64,000 bases of DNA from Streptomyces sp. CB09001. Its GTDB lineage: Bacteria > Actinomycetota > Actinomycetes > Streptomycetales > Streptomycetaceae. Positions 24,500 to 32,953 of the stretch are shown here, in pieces. A program made the position numbers and the translations under genes. The DNA is taken from assembly GCF_003369795.1 (NCBI RefSeq), contig NZ_CP026730.1:2666001-2730000 (forward strand), in the 5' to 3' direction. Positions within the stretch are counted from its first letter, which is position 1; the number at the start of each line of letters is the position of its first letter. The notes under the pieces are model-generated. The model did no database searches, was not told where the DNA came from, and saw only the letters and a list, made by a program, of their open reading frames with translations.

Positions 24500-26206
24500 G
24501 TGGACGCGCAAGGACGTGGGCGGGCAGACGACGTCGATCCCGCAGACCAGTGGGTGCTGAATCCGCGGACCGGTGAGTACGAACTGCGACTGTCCCCCTC
24601 CGCACCGGAGTCGTCCGTGCCGGGGCCCCGCGCGGAAGGCCCCCGTACGGCGGGGCGCCGTACGACCGCTCCGGGCCGTGAGGTGCCGCCCCAGCGGCGG
24701 CGGCGTCCGGAGCCCGAGGCGCCGGTGCCCGGGCGGCGCGGACGTCGGCCGGAGAAGAAGAAGTCCAGGGGCAAGCGGGTCCTGCTGTGGACCGGCGGCA
24801 GCATGGCCTTCGTCGTCCTGGTGGCCGGTGTGGGCGGCTACGTCTACCTCAAGCACCTTGAAGGCAACGTCTCGACGACGGACGTCGGCACCGCCGGAAG
24901 CAGCAGCTTCAAGAAGGACGAGGCCTTCAACATCCTCATCATCGGCACCGACAAGCGCACCGGTGAGGGCAACGAGGGCTACGGCGACAAGGGCAGCGCC
25001 GGGCACGCGGACACCAACATCCTGCTGCACGTCGCCAAGGACCGCTCCAACGCCACCGCGCTCAGCATCCCCCGCGACCTGATCGTCGACATCCCCGACT
25101 GCGAGACGACGCAGGAGGACGGGACGAAGAAGGTCGTCCCCGGTACCTCCGACGTCCGCTTCAACCAGAGCCTCGGCGACTTCGGCCGGGACGCGGGCTG
25201 CACGATGCGCACGGTGGCGGAGACGACCGGCATCAAGCCGGACCACTTCATGATGGCCGACTTCAACGCGGTCAAGACGCTCACCACGGCGGTCGACGGG
25301 GTCGACGTGTGCGTGGAGCACGCCGTGGACGACCCGAAGTCCCATCTCGAGCTGCCCGCGGGCGAGTCCAAGGTCGAGGGCGAGCAGGCACTGGCCTTCG
25401 TCCGCACCCGGCACGCCTTCGGCAACGAGGGCGACCTGGACCGCATCAAGGTGCAGCAGCAGTTCCTGGGCTCGCTGATGCGCAAGATGGCCTCCGGCGA
25501 CACCCTCACCAGCCCCACCAAGCTGGTGAAACTCGCCGAGGCCGCGACCAAGGCCCTCACCGTGGACAGCGCCATCGGCAAGGTGGGCACGCTCAAGGAC
25601 ATCGCCCTGGAGCTGAAGAAGGTGCCGACGAAGAACATCACGTTCACCACGGTGCCGGTGATCGACAACCCGGCCGAGAAGGTCAAGGCGACGGTGGTCG
25701 TGAACGAGGCCAAGGGCCCCCAGGTCTTCGACATGATCAAGAACGACATCTCCTTCACCGAGGTCGAGCAGAAGAAAAAGAAGGAGAAGGCCGAGGTCGC
25801 CGCCCGGCTCAAGGGCGAGAAGTCCGAGCCCGGCGAGGTCCGCGTCCGCGTCATGAACGGCGGCGCCCCCACCGGCAGCGCCCAGCAGGAACTGGCCTAC
25901 CTGCAGACCCAGGCCGGGGTCTCCAAGTCGGAGAACGCGGGCAACGCCCCCGCCGACATCGCGAAGACCACCCTGGAGTACGCCCCCGACCAGGCCGACC
26001 AGGCCCGCGCCCTCGCCGAGATCCTCGGCCTGTCCGGCGCCGCCATGAAGCCCGGCGAGAGCGTCACCAACTCCCAGGGCCTGCCCACCATGACCCTCAC
26101 CCTCGGCAAGGACTTCAAGGGCGCGGGCGTCAAGCTCGACGGCTCCGTCAAGAAGCCGGACCTGGACACCGAGTCCACGGCCGACCAGAAGCTGTGCGCC
26201 AGTTGA
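24500..26206 (+). CDS. LCP family protein 4 with LytR_C domain (type A')
   Basis: 568 residues, paralogue of LCP 2 along its whole length: same N-terminus (VDAQGRGRADDVDPADQWVLNP), transmembrane helix (about 93-115), LCP domain with SIPRDLIVDIPDC and FVRTRHAFGNEGDLDRIKVQQQFL, Lys-rich linker and LytR_C domain. Its last third at the DNA level includes 25925-26140, which differs from LCP 2 at only two positions, whereas other parts have diverged clearly. This indicates gene conversion or strong constraint. Predicted cell-surface glycopolymer transferase. Confidence 0.92.
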   Translation: MDAQGRGRADDVDPADQWVLNPRTGEYELRLSPSAPESSVPGPRAEGPRTAGRRTTAPGREVPPQRRRRPEPEAPVPGRRGRRPEKKKSRGKRVLLWTGGSMAFVVLVAGVGGYVYLKHLEGNVSTTDVGTAGSSSFKKDEAFNILIIGTDKRTGEGNEGYGDKGSAGHADTNILLHVAKDRSNATALSIPRDLIVDIPDCETTQEDGTKKVVPGTSDVRFNQSLGDFGRDAGCTMRTVAETTGIKPDHFMMADFNAVKTLTTAVDGVDVCVEHAVDDPKSHLELPAGESKVEGEQALAFVRTRHAFGNEGDLDRIKVQQQFLGSLMRKMASGDTLTSPTKLVKLAEAATKALTVDSAIGKVGTLKDIALELKKVPTKNITFTTVPVIDNPAEKVKATVVVNEAKGPQVFDMIKNDISFTEVEQKKKKEKAEVAARLKGEKSEPGEVRVRVMNGGAPTGSAQQELAYLQTQAGVSKSENAGNAPADIAKTTLEYAPDQADQARALAEILGLSGAAMKPGESVTNSQGLPTMTLTLGKDFKGAGVKLDGSVKKPDLDTESTADQKLCAS

Positions 26207-26283
26207 CCTGAGGGGCCTGTCGTACGTCTCACAGGGCGGCGACGGGCCCACGCGGTGGCCCGGGGGTGGGGAGGGACGCGGAC

Positions 26284-27939
26284 GTGACGCGGAGCAGTGT
26301 GCAGGGGGAGGACACGGACGAGGGCGCGGCAGACGCCCCCGAGCGTGAGGAGACCGTCCGGGGGGACGGCGACAACGGTGTCGCCGACACCAAGGGCGAA
26401 CCCACGGACGACACCGAGGACGAAACCGAGCGCGGCACCGAAGGCCCCCGTCCGCGCAAACGCCGGGGGGTCCTGCGCTGGACCGCGGTGGTGCTCGCCG
26501 TGGTGCTGGCCGGCACGGCCGGAGCGGGTTACCTCTACTACGAGCACCTCAACGACAACATCAAGCAGGACGCCCTGAACCTGGGCGACGGCAAGGTCGC
26601 CGCGCCGACGCCGAACGCGGCCGGGCAGACCCCGCTGAACATCCTCGTCATCGGCTCGGACGCGCGGGACAGCGAGGAGAACCAGCAACTCGGCGGCGCC
26701 CGCGAGACGTTCGGCTCCACGCCGCTGGCGGACGTGCAGATGCTGGTGCACCTGTCCGCCGACCGCAGCAACATGTCGGTGGTCAGCATGCCGCGCGACA
26801 CCCTGCTCGAGATACCGAAGTGCACCGACCCGGACGACGGCGAGGTCCACCCGGCGAGCGAGGGCCGGGTGATGACCAACCAGAGCCTCGGCCACGGCGG
26901 ACCCGGCTGCACGGTGGCCACCTGGCAGGAGCTGACCGGCATCCACATCGACCACTTCGTGATGGTCGACTTCGCGGGCGTGGTCTCGATGGCCGACGCC
27001 GTCGGCGGCGTCCCGGTCTGCGTGGACGCCAACATCCACTCGCGCGACGCCGGGGGCCACGGCTCCGGTCTGAAGCTGGAGAAGGGCACGCACCCGGTCA
27101 AGGGCGAGCAGGCCCTGCAGTGGCTGCGCACCCGGTACGGCTTCGAGGACGGCAGCGACCTGGCGCGGGCCAAGGCCCAGCACATGTACCTGAACTCGAT
27201 GGTCCGGGTGCTGCGCGAGAACGCGACCCTCAGCAGCCCGAACAAGCTGCGCAGGCTCGCCGAGGAGGCCACCGCAGCGCTCACCGTCGACCCCGGCCTG
27301 GACTCGGTCAAGAAGCTGTACGACCTCAGCAACGAGCTGCGCACGGTGAAGCCCGAGCGCATCACCATGACCACGATGCCCAACCGGTACGTGGGCGCCC
27401 GCGTCGAGCCGACCGAGGACGCGGAGCAGTTGTTCCGGCTGGTGCGCGAGGACATCGCGCTGGACGGCAAGGACGCGAAGAAGAAGCCCGACGCGGAGCC
27501 GGAGCTCCCGGCCGACCCGGCCGCACCCGACGGCGACATCGCGGTACAGGTCCGCAACGGCACTCACAGCGACGAACTGGGCACCGCCCCCGGACGCGCG
27601 AACACGGTCACCGGGCTGCTGGTGGAGCGGGGCTTCACGAAGGCGGTCGCGGACCCGTCGGTGCTGCCGAGCGAGGACCGTACGGTGATCCGCTACCCGA
27701 GCGCCGACCTGGAGGGCGACGCCCGCCGCGTCGCCAAGTCCCTCGGGATCCCGGCGAGTTCGGTGCAGCGGTCGACGGACGTCTCCGGCGTCACGCTCGT
27801 CGTGGGCGCCGACTGGCGCGAGGACACGGCCTACCGGGCGCCCGAGAGCGACGACCGCACCCCCGAGTCGGCCGAGGCCCTCAACGGCGCGGACGACAGC
27901 GCCTGCATGCACGTGAACCCGGCGTTCACCTGGTCCTGA
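26284..27939 (+). CDS. LCP family protein 5 with LytR_C domain (type B')
   Basis: 551 residues, paralogue of LCP 3. The N-terminus is acidic (DDTEDETERGTEG) rather than Gly/Arg-rich, so the cytoplasmic tail has changed character after duplication. A transmembrane helix, the LCP domain (VIGSDARDSEENQQL, DVQMLVHLSADRSNMSVVSMPRDT, WLRTRYGFEDGSDLARAKAQHMYLNSM) and LytR_C domain (IAVQVRNGTHSDELG) follow. The GTG at 26284 aligns with the LCP 3 start and is preceded by GGGAGGG; the upstream in-frame GTG at 26266 is less likely. It starts 77 bp after LCP 4, so the two may be cotranscribed. Confidence 0.92.
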   Translation: MTRSSVQGEDTDEGAADAPEREETVRGDGDNGVADTKGEPTDDTEDETERGTEGPRPRKRRGVLRWTAVVLAVVLAGTAGAGYLYYEHLNDNIKQDALNLGDGKVAAPTPNAAGQTPLNILVIGSDARDSEENQQLGGARETFGSTPLADVQMLVHLSADRSNMSVVSMPRDTLLEIPKCTDPDDGEVHPASEGRVMTNQSLGHGGPGCTVATWQELTGIHIDHFVMVDFAGVVSMADAVGGVPVCVDANIHSRDAGGHGSGLKLEKGTHPVKGEQALQWLRTRYGFEDGSDLARAKAQHMYLNSMVRVLRENATLSSPNKLRRLAEEATAALTVDPGLDSVKKLYDLSNELRTVKPERITMTTMPNRYVGARVEPTEDAEQLFRLVREDIALDGKDAKKKPDAEPELPADPAAPDGDIAVQVRNGTHSDELGTAPGRANTVTGLLVERGFTKAVADPSVLPSEDRTVIRYPSADLEGDARRVAKSLGIPASSVQRSTDVSGVTLVVGADWREDTAYRAPESDDRTPESAEALNGADDSACMHVNPAFTWS

Positions 27940-28195
27940 CGCCCGTCATCGGACAGGCGGCGAGGCCGGCGTCCGGCCGGTCGGGCATGATCACGGAAAC
28001 GGCGGGCAGCCGCACGTCGGACCTGGCCCTCACCGACGCTCACGTTACCGCGAACGGGGGACACGGGTGCGCGCCGCGGGGGTCACAGCCCGGGCAGCAG
28101 ATCGTATGGGCCTACGGTGCTCACGAATCCCGCGTCACTGCCATGTCCGGCCGCACGGTCCACGTCCAGGGCCCCGTCCCCGCGGAGGTGTCCCC

Positions 28196-29707
28196 TTGCC
28201 CACGCCGCCCCGCTCGTCCCGGGTCCCGGCCTCGACCAACCGGGGCGGGCCACCGCCGCAGCGCGGCGGCCCCCGGCCGTCCGGGCGCCCGCCGAGGCCC
28301 CCCGTGCGGCGGAGGAAGCCGCGCTGGGCCATGCGGACGGTGACCGCGCTGTCGGTGGTGGTGCTCGCCTCCGCCGGGATCGGGCACGCGGTGCTCTCGA
28401 GTCTGGACTCGGACATCTCGCGGTTCGACGCGTTCAAGGACATGAAGAACCGGCCGCGGGCGGGCGACGGCATGAACGTGCTGATGGTCGGCACCGACGG
28501 CCGGGACGAGATCACCGAGGAGGAGCGGCGCAAGTACCGGCTGGGCGGCGCCCCCTGCCACTGCACCGACACGATCATGATCGTGCACATCTCGGAGGAC
28601 CGGGAGCGCGCGAGCGTGGTCAGCCTGCCGCGCGACTCGTACGCCGAGACGCCCGGCCACACCGACCGCACCACCGGCGAGCACCACAAGGGGCATCCGC
28701 TCAAGCTGAACGCGGCCTATGCCGAGGGCGGCCCGCAGCTGACCATCCGCACCGTGGAGAACATGACCCGGGTGAAGATCGACCACTATCTGGAGGTCGA
28801 CTTCACCAGCTTCATGAAGACCGTGGACGTCCTCGGCGGGGTCAAGATCTGCACGGTCCAGCCGCTCAAGGACAGCTACACGGGGCTCGATCTGCCGGCC
28901 GGCTCGCACACCCTGATGGGCGGGCAGGCGCTGCAGTACGTGCGAGCCCGCCACCTCGACGGCGCCTCGGACCTGAGCCGGATGAAGCGTCAGCAGCGCT
29001 TCCTGGCCGCCCTGATCGACCGGGCGACCTCCTCGGGGATCCTGCTGAACCCGCTGAAGTTCCGCGACGTCACCCGGGCCGTCCTCGGCTCGGTCCGGGC
29101 CGACCAGGGCTTCGGCACCGACGAGCTGCTGACGCTCGGGCGGGCGATGCGGAACTTCTCGCCGTCGTCCTCCGAGTTCACCACCGTGCCGATCGGGCAG
29201 ATGGGCTACGCCGTCAAGGGCGTCGGTTCGACGCTGAAGTGGGACCCGGCCAAGTCGGAACGGCTCTTCGACGCCCTGCGCGAGGACAAGCCGCTGGCCG
29301 CGCCGAAACCGCAGCCGAAGGGACCGGCGCCGGTGCGGGTCCCGGTGGACCCGAAGCAGATCCGCGTCCAGGTGGAGAACGGCACCCGCACCTCCGGGCT
29401 GGGCAAGCGGGTGGACGACGCGCTGGCGGCGACCGGGTTCCGCACCACCAAGGCACCGCGGAACGCCGGGGACCGGACGGTCGAGCGGACCGTCGTCGCC
29501 TACGACCCGCGCTGGGACCAGTCGGCGAAGTCACTGGCCGCCGCGCTGCCGGGCAGCGAGCTGAAGCCGGTCAAGGGGCAGGGCGCCACGCTGAAGGTGA
29601 TCGCGGGCGCCGACTTCGGGAAGGTGGCGAAGGTGCGGCCGGCCGACCCGCCGCAGGAGTCCGGCACGGTGGTGCGGGGCGACGAGGTGGTCTGCGGCAA
29701 GGAGTGA
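28196..29707 (+). CDS. LCP family protein 6 with LytR_C domain
   Basis: About 503 residues with a TTG start at 28196 preceded by GGAGG seven nt upstream. A Pro/Arg-rich tail is followed by a transmembrane helix (about 46-68), an LCP domain (VLMVGTDGRDEITEEERRKY, DTIMIVHISEDRERASVVSLPRDSYAETPG, YVRARHLDGASDLSRMKRQQRFL) and a LytR_C-type C-terminus (IRVQVENGTRTSGLGKRVDDAL). An unusual feature is CHCTD just before the catalytic Asp region, giving two close cysteines. It is more distant from the A and B types. It is convergent with LCP 7 across a hairpin terminator. Confidence 0.9.
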   Translation: MPTPPRSSRVPASTNRGGPPPQRGGPRPSGRPPRPPVRRRKPRWAMRTVTALSVVVLASAGIGHAVLSSLDSDISRFDAFKDMKNRPRAGDGMNVLMVGTDGRDEITEEERRKYRLGGAPCHCTDTIMIVHISEDRERASVVSLPRDSYAETPGHTDRTTGEHHKGHPLKLNAAYAEGGPQLTIRTVENMTRVKIDHYLEVDFTSFMKTVDVLGGVKICTVQPLKDSYTGLDLPAGSHTLMGGQALQYVRARHLDGASDLSRMKRQQRFLAALIDRATSSGILLNPLKFRDVTRAVLGSVRADQGFGTDELLTLGRAMRNFSPSSSEFTTVPIGQMGYAVKGVGSTLKWDPAKSERLFDALREDKPLAAPKPQPKGPAPVRVPVDPKQIRVQVENGTRTSGLGKRVDDALAATGFRTTKAPRNAGDRTVERTVVAYDPRWDQSAKSLAAALPGSELKPVKGQGATLKVIAGADFGKVAKVRPADPPQESGTVVRGDEVVCGKE

Positions 29708-29709
29708 GG

Positions 29710-29731
29710 CGCGCCGGGGCTCACCGGCGCG
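29710..29731. terminator. Hairpin between convergent LCP 6 and LCP 7
   Basis: CGCGCCGG (29710-29717) pairs with CCGGCGCG (29724-29731) across a 6-nt loop, just after the LCP 6 stop. No T-run follows. Probably a bidirectional terminator. Confidence 0.6.
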
Positions 29732-29733
29732 CG

Positions 29734-29789
29734 CCGGCTCAGTTGCCGGAGACGGTGACCTCCGGCTCAGTTGCCGGAGACGGTGACCT
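29734..29789. repeat. 28-bp direct duplication at the 3' end of LCP 7
   Basis: 29734-29761 and 29762-29789 are identical 28-bp copies beginning CCGGCTCAGTTGCCGGAGAC. Each carries the last codons and stop of LCP 7; only the 29762-29789 copy is in use, so the other is a recent tandem duplicate beyond the stop. Confidence 0.95.
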
Positions 29790-31044
29790 TCTCGTCGTTC
29801 TTCAGCTCCTCGACGAGCTTCTTCACCTTCGCGTCGTCCCACTTGAGGTTGCCGCCGACGCTGCCCGAGATCGGCATGTTCATCGAGATGCCCTCGCCGC
29901 CGCTGACGCTCTTCATCGCCCAGAACATGCTCGCCAGGTCGAACAGGCCCATGTCCTTGTCGACGATCAGGGAGTCCAGGCCGGCGCCCATCGTGGGGTA
30001 GAGCTTGAACGGGTTGAGGACCGTCGACGGGGTGGCCACCTGGCTCGCCAGCGCCGACAGGAACTTCTGCTGGTTCTTGGTGCGGTCCAGGTCGGAGCCG
30101 GCCAGCGCGTACCGGGTGCGGACGAAGGCGAGGGCCTCCTGGCCGTCCAGGGTCTGCTTGCCCTTCTTGAGGTCGGCGCCGGACTTCTTGTCCTTGATGT
30201 CCTGCGGGATGTCGATCTCGACACCGCCGACCGCGTCCACGATGTTCGCGAAGCCGCCGAAGCCGATCTCCACGTAGTGGTCCAGGCGCAGCCCGGTGTT
30301 GTGCTCGACGGTGCGCACCAGCAGCTCGGGGCCGTCCTCGGCGTAGGCGGCGTTCAGCTTGGTGTGCCGGCCCGTGCCCGGGTACTTCTTGCCGGACTCG
30401 GAGCCGACGAAGCTCGGGATCTCCACGTCCGAGTCGCGGGGCAGGGAGATCAGCGTCGACCCGTTGTCCCCGGTGTGCAGGATCATCATCGAGTCGGTGC
30501 GCTTGCCCTCGGCGTAGCCGGTGTGCAGGTCCTTCATCTCGTCCTTGGACATGCCCTCGCGGCTGTCGGACCCGACGATGAGGTAGTTCGTGCCCTCGCC
30601 GGCCCCGGGCCGCTCGATGACCTTGGACAGGTCGACGTCGCGGTTGAGCTTGGAGTCGGCCCAGAAGTAGGTGCCGACGGTGGTGACGACCAGCACGGTC
30701 ACCACCGTGATGGCGGTCCACTTGATCCGGCGGCGCCAGTTCGGCGCGGGCCGGCCCTGTGCCTGGCGGCCGGGCCCCTGGCCACCGCCGCCGCCGTAGA
30801 CCTGGCCGGTGTTGTAGCCGCTGTCGTAGCCGTCGCCGCCGTGTCCCTGACCGTCGGTGTACGACGGCTGCTGGGGCACCCCGGCGCCGTACGGCGGGGC
30901 CGCCGGGCCCGGGCCGGGCGGCGGCGTCGCGCCGCGGCGGACCTGACGCATCACGCGTGCGCTCTCCGGCCGTGCGCTCGCGCTGCCGCGCCCGTAGCCG
31001 CTGCCGCGGTTGTCACCGGACCATCCCTCGGGCCAATCATTCAT
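29767..31044 (-). CDS. LCP family protein 7
   Basis: 425 residues, on the opposite strand to the other LCP genes. A long disordered Gly/Tyr/Gln-rich cytoplasmic tail (about 1-100) is followed by a transmembrane helix (about 108-128) and an LCP domain (YLIVGSDSREGMSKDEM, RTDSMMILHTGDNGSTLISLPRDSDVEIPSF, FVRTRYALAGSDLDRTKNQQKFL). It has no LytR_C domain. The ATG at 31044 begins MNDWPEGWSG; a GTG two codons upstream is possible. It ends inside a 28-bp duplication. It is divergent from the thioesterase across 120 bp. Confidence 0.9.
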   Translation of the reverse strand: MNDWPEGWSGDNRGSGYGRGSASARPESARVMRQVRRGATPPPGPGPAAPPYGAGVPQQPSYTDGQGHGGDGYDSGYNTGQVYGGGGGQGPGRQAQGRPAPNWRRRIKWTAITVVTVLVVTTVGTYFWADSKLNRDVDLSKVIERPGAGEGTNYLIVGSDSREGMSKDEMKDLHTGYAEGKRTDSMMILHTGDNGSTLISLPRDSDVEIPSFVGSESGKKYPGTGRHTKLNAAYAEDGPELLVRTVEHNTGLRLDHYVEIGFGGFANIVDAVGGVEIDIPQDIKDKKSGADLKKGKQTLDGQEALAFVRTRYALAGSDLDRTKNQQKFLSALASQVATPSTVLNPFKLYPTMGAGLDSLIVDKDMGLFDLASMFWAMKSVSGGEGISMNMPISGSVGGNLKWDDAKVKKLVEELKNDEKVTVSGN

Positions 31045-31164
31045 GCGCACCAGTGTGCAGGGCCGCCCCGTGGGCGTTACAAGGTATGTCGGAAAATCAG
31101 GGCAGTGCTGTTGCGAACCCGACACAAAATCACGCCGGTGTAGCCCCGGCATAAGGTGGAGGCC

Positions 31165-31731
31165 ATGACAGACCAGGCAGAACAGGCCTCGGCCGCGCAG
31201 TCGACGGCCCCGGAGATCCCGGGCAAGCCGACCTCGGCGTCCCGCACCACCCTCAGTCACATCATGACGCACAGCGACACCAACCTTCTGGGCACGGTGC
31301 ACGGCGGTGTGATCATGAAGCTCGTCGACGACGCGGCGGGCGCCGTGGCCGGACGGCACTCCGGCGGGCCCGCCGTCACCGCGTCCATGGACGAGATGGC
31401 CTTCCTCGAACCGGTCCGCGTCGGCGACCTCGTCCATGTGAAGGCCCAGGTCAACTGGACCGGCCGCAGTTCCATGGAGGTGGGCGTCCGGGTCCTGGCC
31501 GAGCGCTGGAACGAGTCGACCCCGGCCACCCAGGTCGGCTCGGCCTACCTGGTCTTCGCGGCCGTGGACGCCGACGGCAAGCCGCGCACGGTGCCGCCGG
31601 TGCTGCCCGAGACCGAGAAGGACAAGCGGCGCTACCAGGAGGCCCAGATCCGCCGCACCCACCGCCTGGCCCGCCGCCGCGCGATCATGGAACTTCGGGA
31701 GCGGCGGGTGGCGCAGGGGTACGAGGACTGA
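31165..31731 (+). CDS. Acyl-CoA thioesterase, hotdog fold
   Basis: About 188 residues of the YciA/BFIT-like 4HBT group. The hallmark HIMTHSDTNLLGTVHGGVIMKLVDDAAGAVAGRHSG contains the hotdog helix with a catalytic Asp/Glu-like site, followed by SMDEMAFLEPVRVGDLVHVKAQVNWTGRSSMEVGVRV. It hydrolyses acyl-CoA thioesters in the cytosol. The ATG at 31165 follows GGTGGAGG; the in-frame GTG at 31156 is an alternative. The C-terminal 35 residues are highly basic. It ends in a bidirectional terminator. Confidence 0.88.
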   Translation: MTDQAEQASAAQSTAPEIPGKPTSASRTTLSHIMTHSDTNLLGTVHGGVIMKLVDDAAGAVAGRHSGGPAVTASMDEMAFLEPVRVGDLVHVKAQVNWTGRSSMEVGVRVLAERWNESTPATQVGSAYLVFAAVDADGKPRTVPPVLPETEKDKRRYQEAQIRRTHRLARRRAIMELRERRVAQGYED

Positions 31732-31736
31732 CCCCT

Positions 31737-31762
31737 GCCCGGGGCGCCACCCCACCCCGGGC
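31737..31762. terminator. Bidirectional hairpin between thioesterase and VWA genes
   Basis: GCCCGGGG (31737-31744) and CCCCGGGC (31755-31762) form a perfect 8-bp stem with a 10-nt loop between two convergent genes. Confidence 0.7.
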
Positions 31763-31772
31763 GTCGGCGGCG

Positions 31773-32813
31773 TCAGAGCATGAGCAGGAGCCGTGTGTTC
31801 GGTACGAGCTTCCGGTTCACGCTCGTGCTCTGCACGAAGATCGTGAACTCGTCGTTGTGGTCGGGCTTGATGCGGACCTCCACGTCCGGCAGGCCGAGCA
31901 GGGCGCGGGCCTCGGGCCCCGTGTACACCCGGTCCGTCTTCTTCTCCAGCACCGATATCTGCTTCTTCGGCTGGACCTTCTCCGACTTGCTCAGCTGGTA
32001 GAACGCACCACCGGTGCGGTAGGTGTGCCCGCGCTCGACGACCCAGTCCCGGATCGCCACGTCGCGGGTGACGTCGATCAACTGGTACTTCGACGACTCC
32101 ACCGGCGTGAGGCCGGCCGCCTTGATGGTGTCCTTGTTGACCGCGTCGCCGCCCGTGGAGAACACGGCCCGCGAGCCCCGGATGCCCTTGGTGCGCCCCA
32201 CCATGAACTTCTCGGTGGCCTCCTGGATGACCTGTCCGGCCTCCTCGAGGCCCTGGGTGCTCGTGGCGTCCCAGATGGCGATGTTGTCCTTGGGGAACCC
32301 GTACTGCATGGCCTCGCGCTTGCCCATCTGGTCCGGCACGAGGACGGCCAGCGTCCAGTTGTCCGCCTGCGTCTCGATCATCCGGGACACGGCCTCGACC
32401 AGGGCGCGCGGGTCCCTGACGGGGGCGTCCGGGCAGCGGTGGCTCACGTTCTCCTGCCCGTCGGTGAGGACGAAGGTCAGGAAGCTGTGGTCGCCGTACA
32501 GCTGGGCCGTCTGCGCCAGCTCCCGCTGCGACTTGAGCGTGGCCGCCAGCAGTGCCGTCATGCCGCCGACCCGGTACATCTGCTTCAGCGACGGCATCCG
32601 CAGCACGTCCTTGTCGTAGATGACGCACTCCACCTGGTCGGCGAAGACGTACACCGTGACGCGGGTCTCCTGGTCCAGCTCCTGCGACCGGCGGGCCAGG
32701 TAGGCGATCTGCTGGTCGGCGACCTCGACCACCTTGTGGCTCAGCCGCCGCATGGACGAACTGGCGTCCAGCACGAGAGCGACGTGGTTGATGTAGTTCT
32801 GGCTCTTGGGCAT
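31773..32813 (-). CDS. VWA domain-containing protein
   Basis: 346 residues. The N-terminal von Willebrand A domain has an intact MIDAS (VALVLDASSSM, DxSxS), with TALLAATLKSQREL and FVLTDGQENVSH as the other metal-site segments. The C-terminal third is beta-rich with no recognised domain (FTIFVQSTSVNRKLVPNTRLLLML at the end). The ATG at 32813 follows GGGGAG. No signal peptide, so it is cytoplasmic. VWA proteins of this sort often pair with MoxR ATPases, but none is adjacent. Function unknown. Confidence 0.85.
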   Translation of the reverse strand: MPKSQNYINHVALVLDASSSMRRLSHKVVEVADQQIAYLARRSQELDQETRVTVYVFADQVECVIYDKDVLRMPSLKQMYRVGGMTALLAATLKSQRELAQTAQLYGDHSFLTFVLTDGQENVSHRCPDAPVRDPRALVEAVSRMIETQADNWTLAVLVPDQMGKREAMQYGFPKDNIAIWDATSTQGLEEAGQVIQEATEKFMVGRTKGIRGSRAVFSTGGDAVNKDTIKAAGLTPVESSKYQLIDVTRDVAIRDWVVERGHTYRTGGAFYQLSKSEKVQPKKQISVLEKKTDRVYTGPEARALLGLPDVEVRIKPDHNDEFTIFVQSTSVNRKLVPNTRLLLML

Positions 32814-32953
32814 GGCGGCTCCCCCTCTTACCGATTGCCGCTCGGCGGCTTCCCGACTCGATGGATCCACCGTCTCATCCACCACTGACAATCGGTCACG
32901 ACGAGCGAGGGGCGCCCGCCGGCGGACGCCCCTCGCTGACAAGACCCCGGCCG

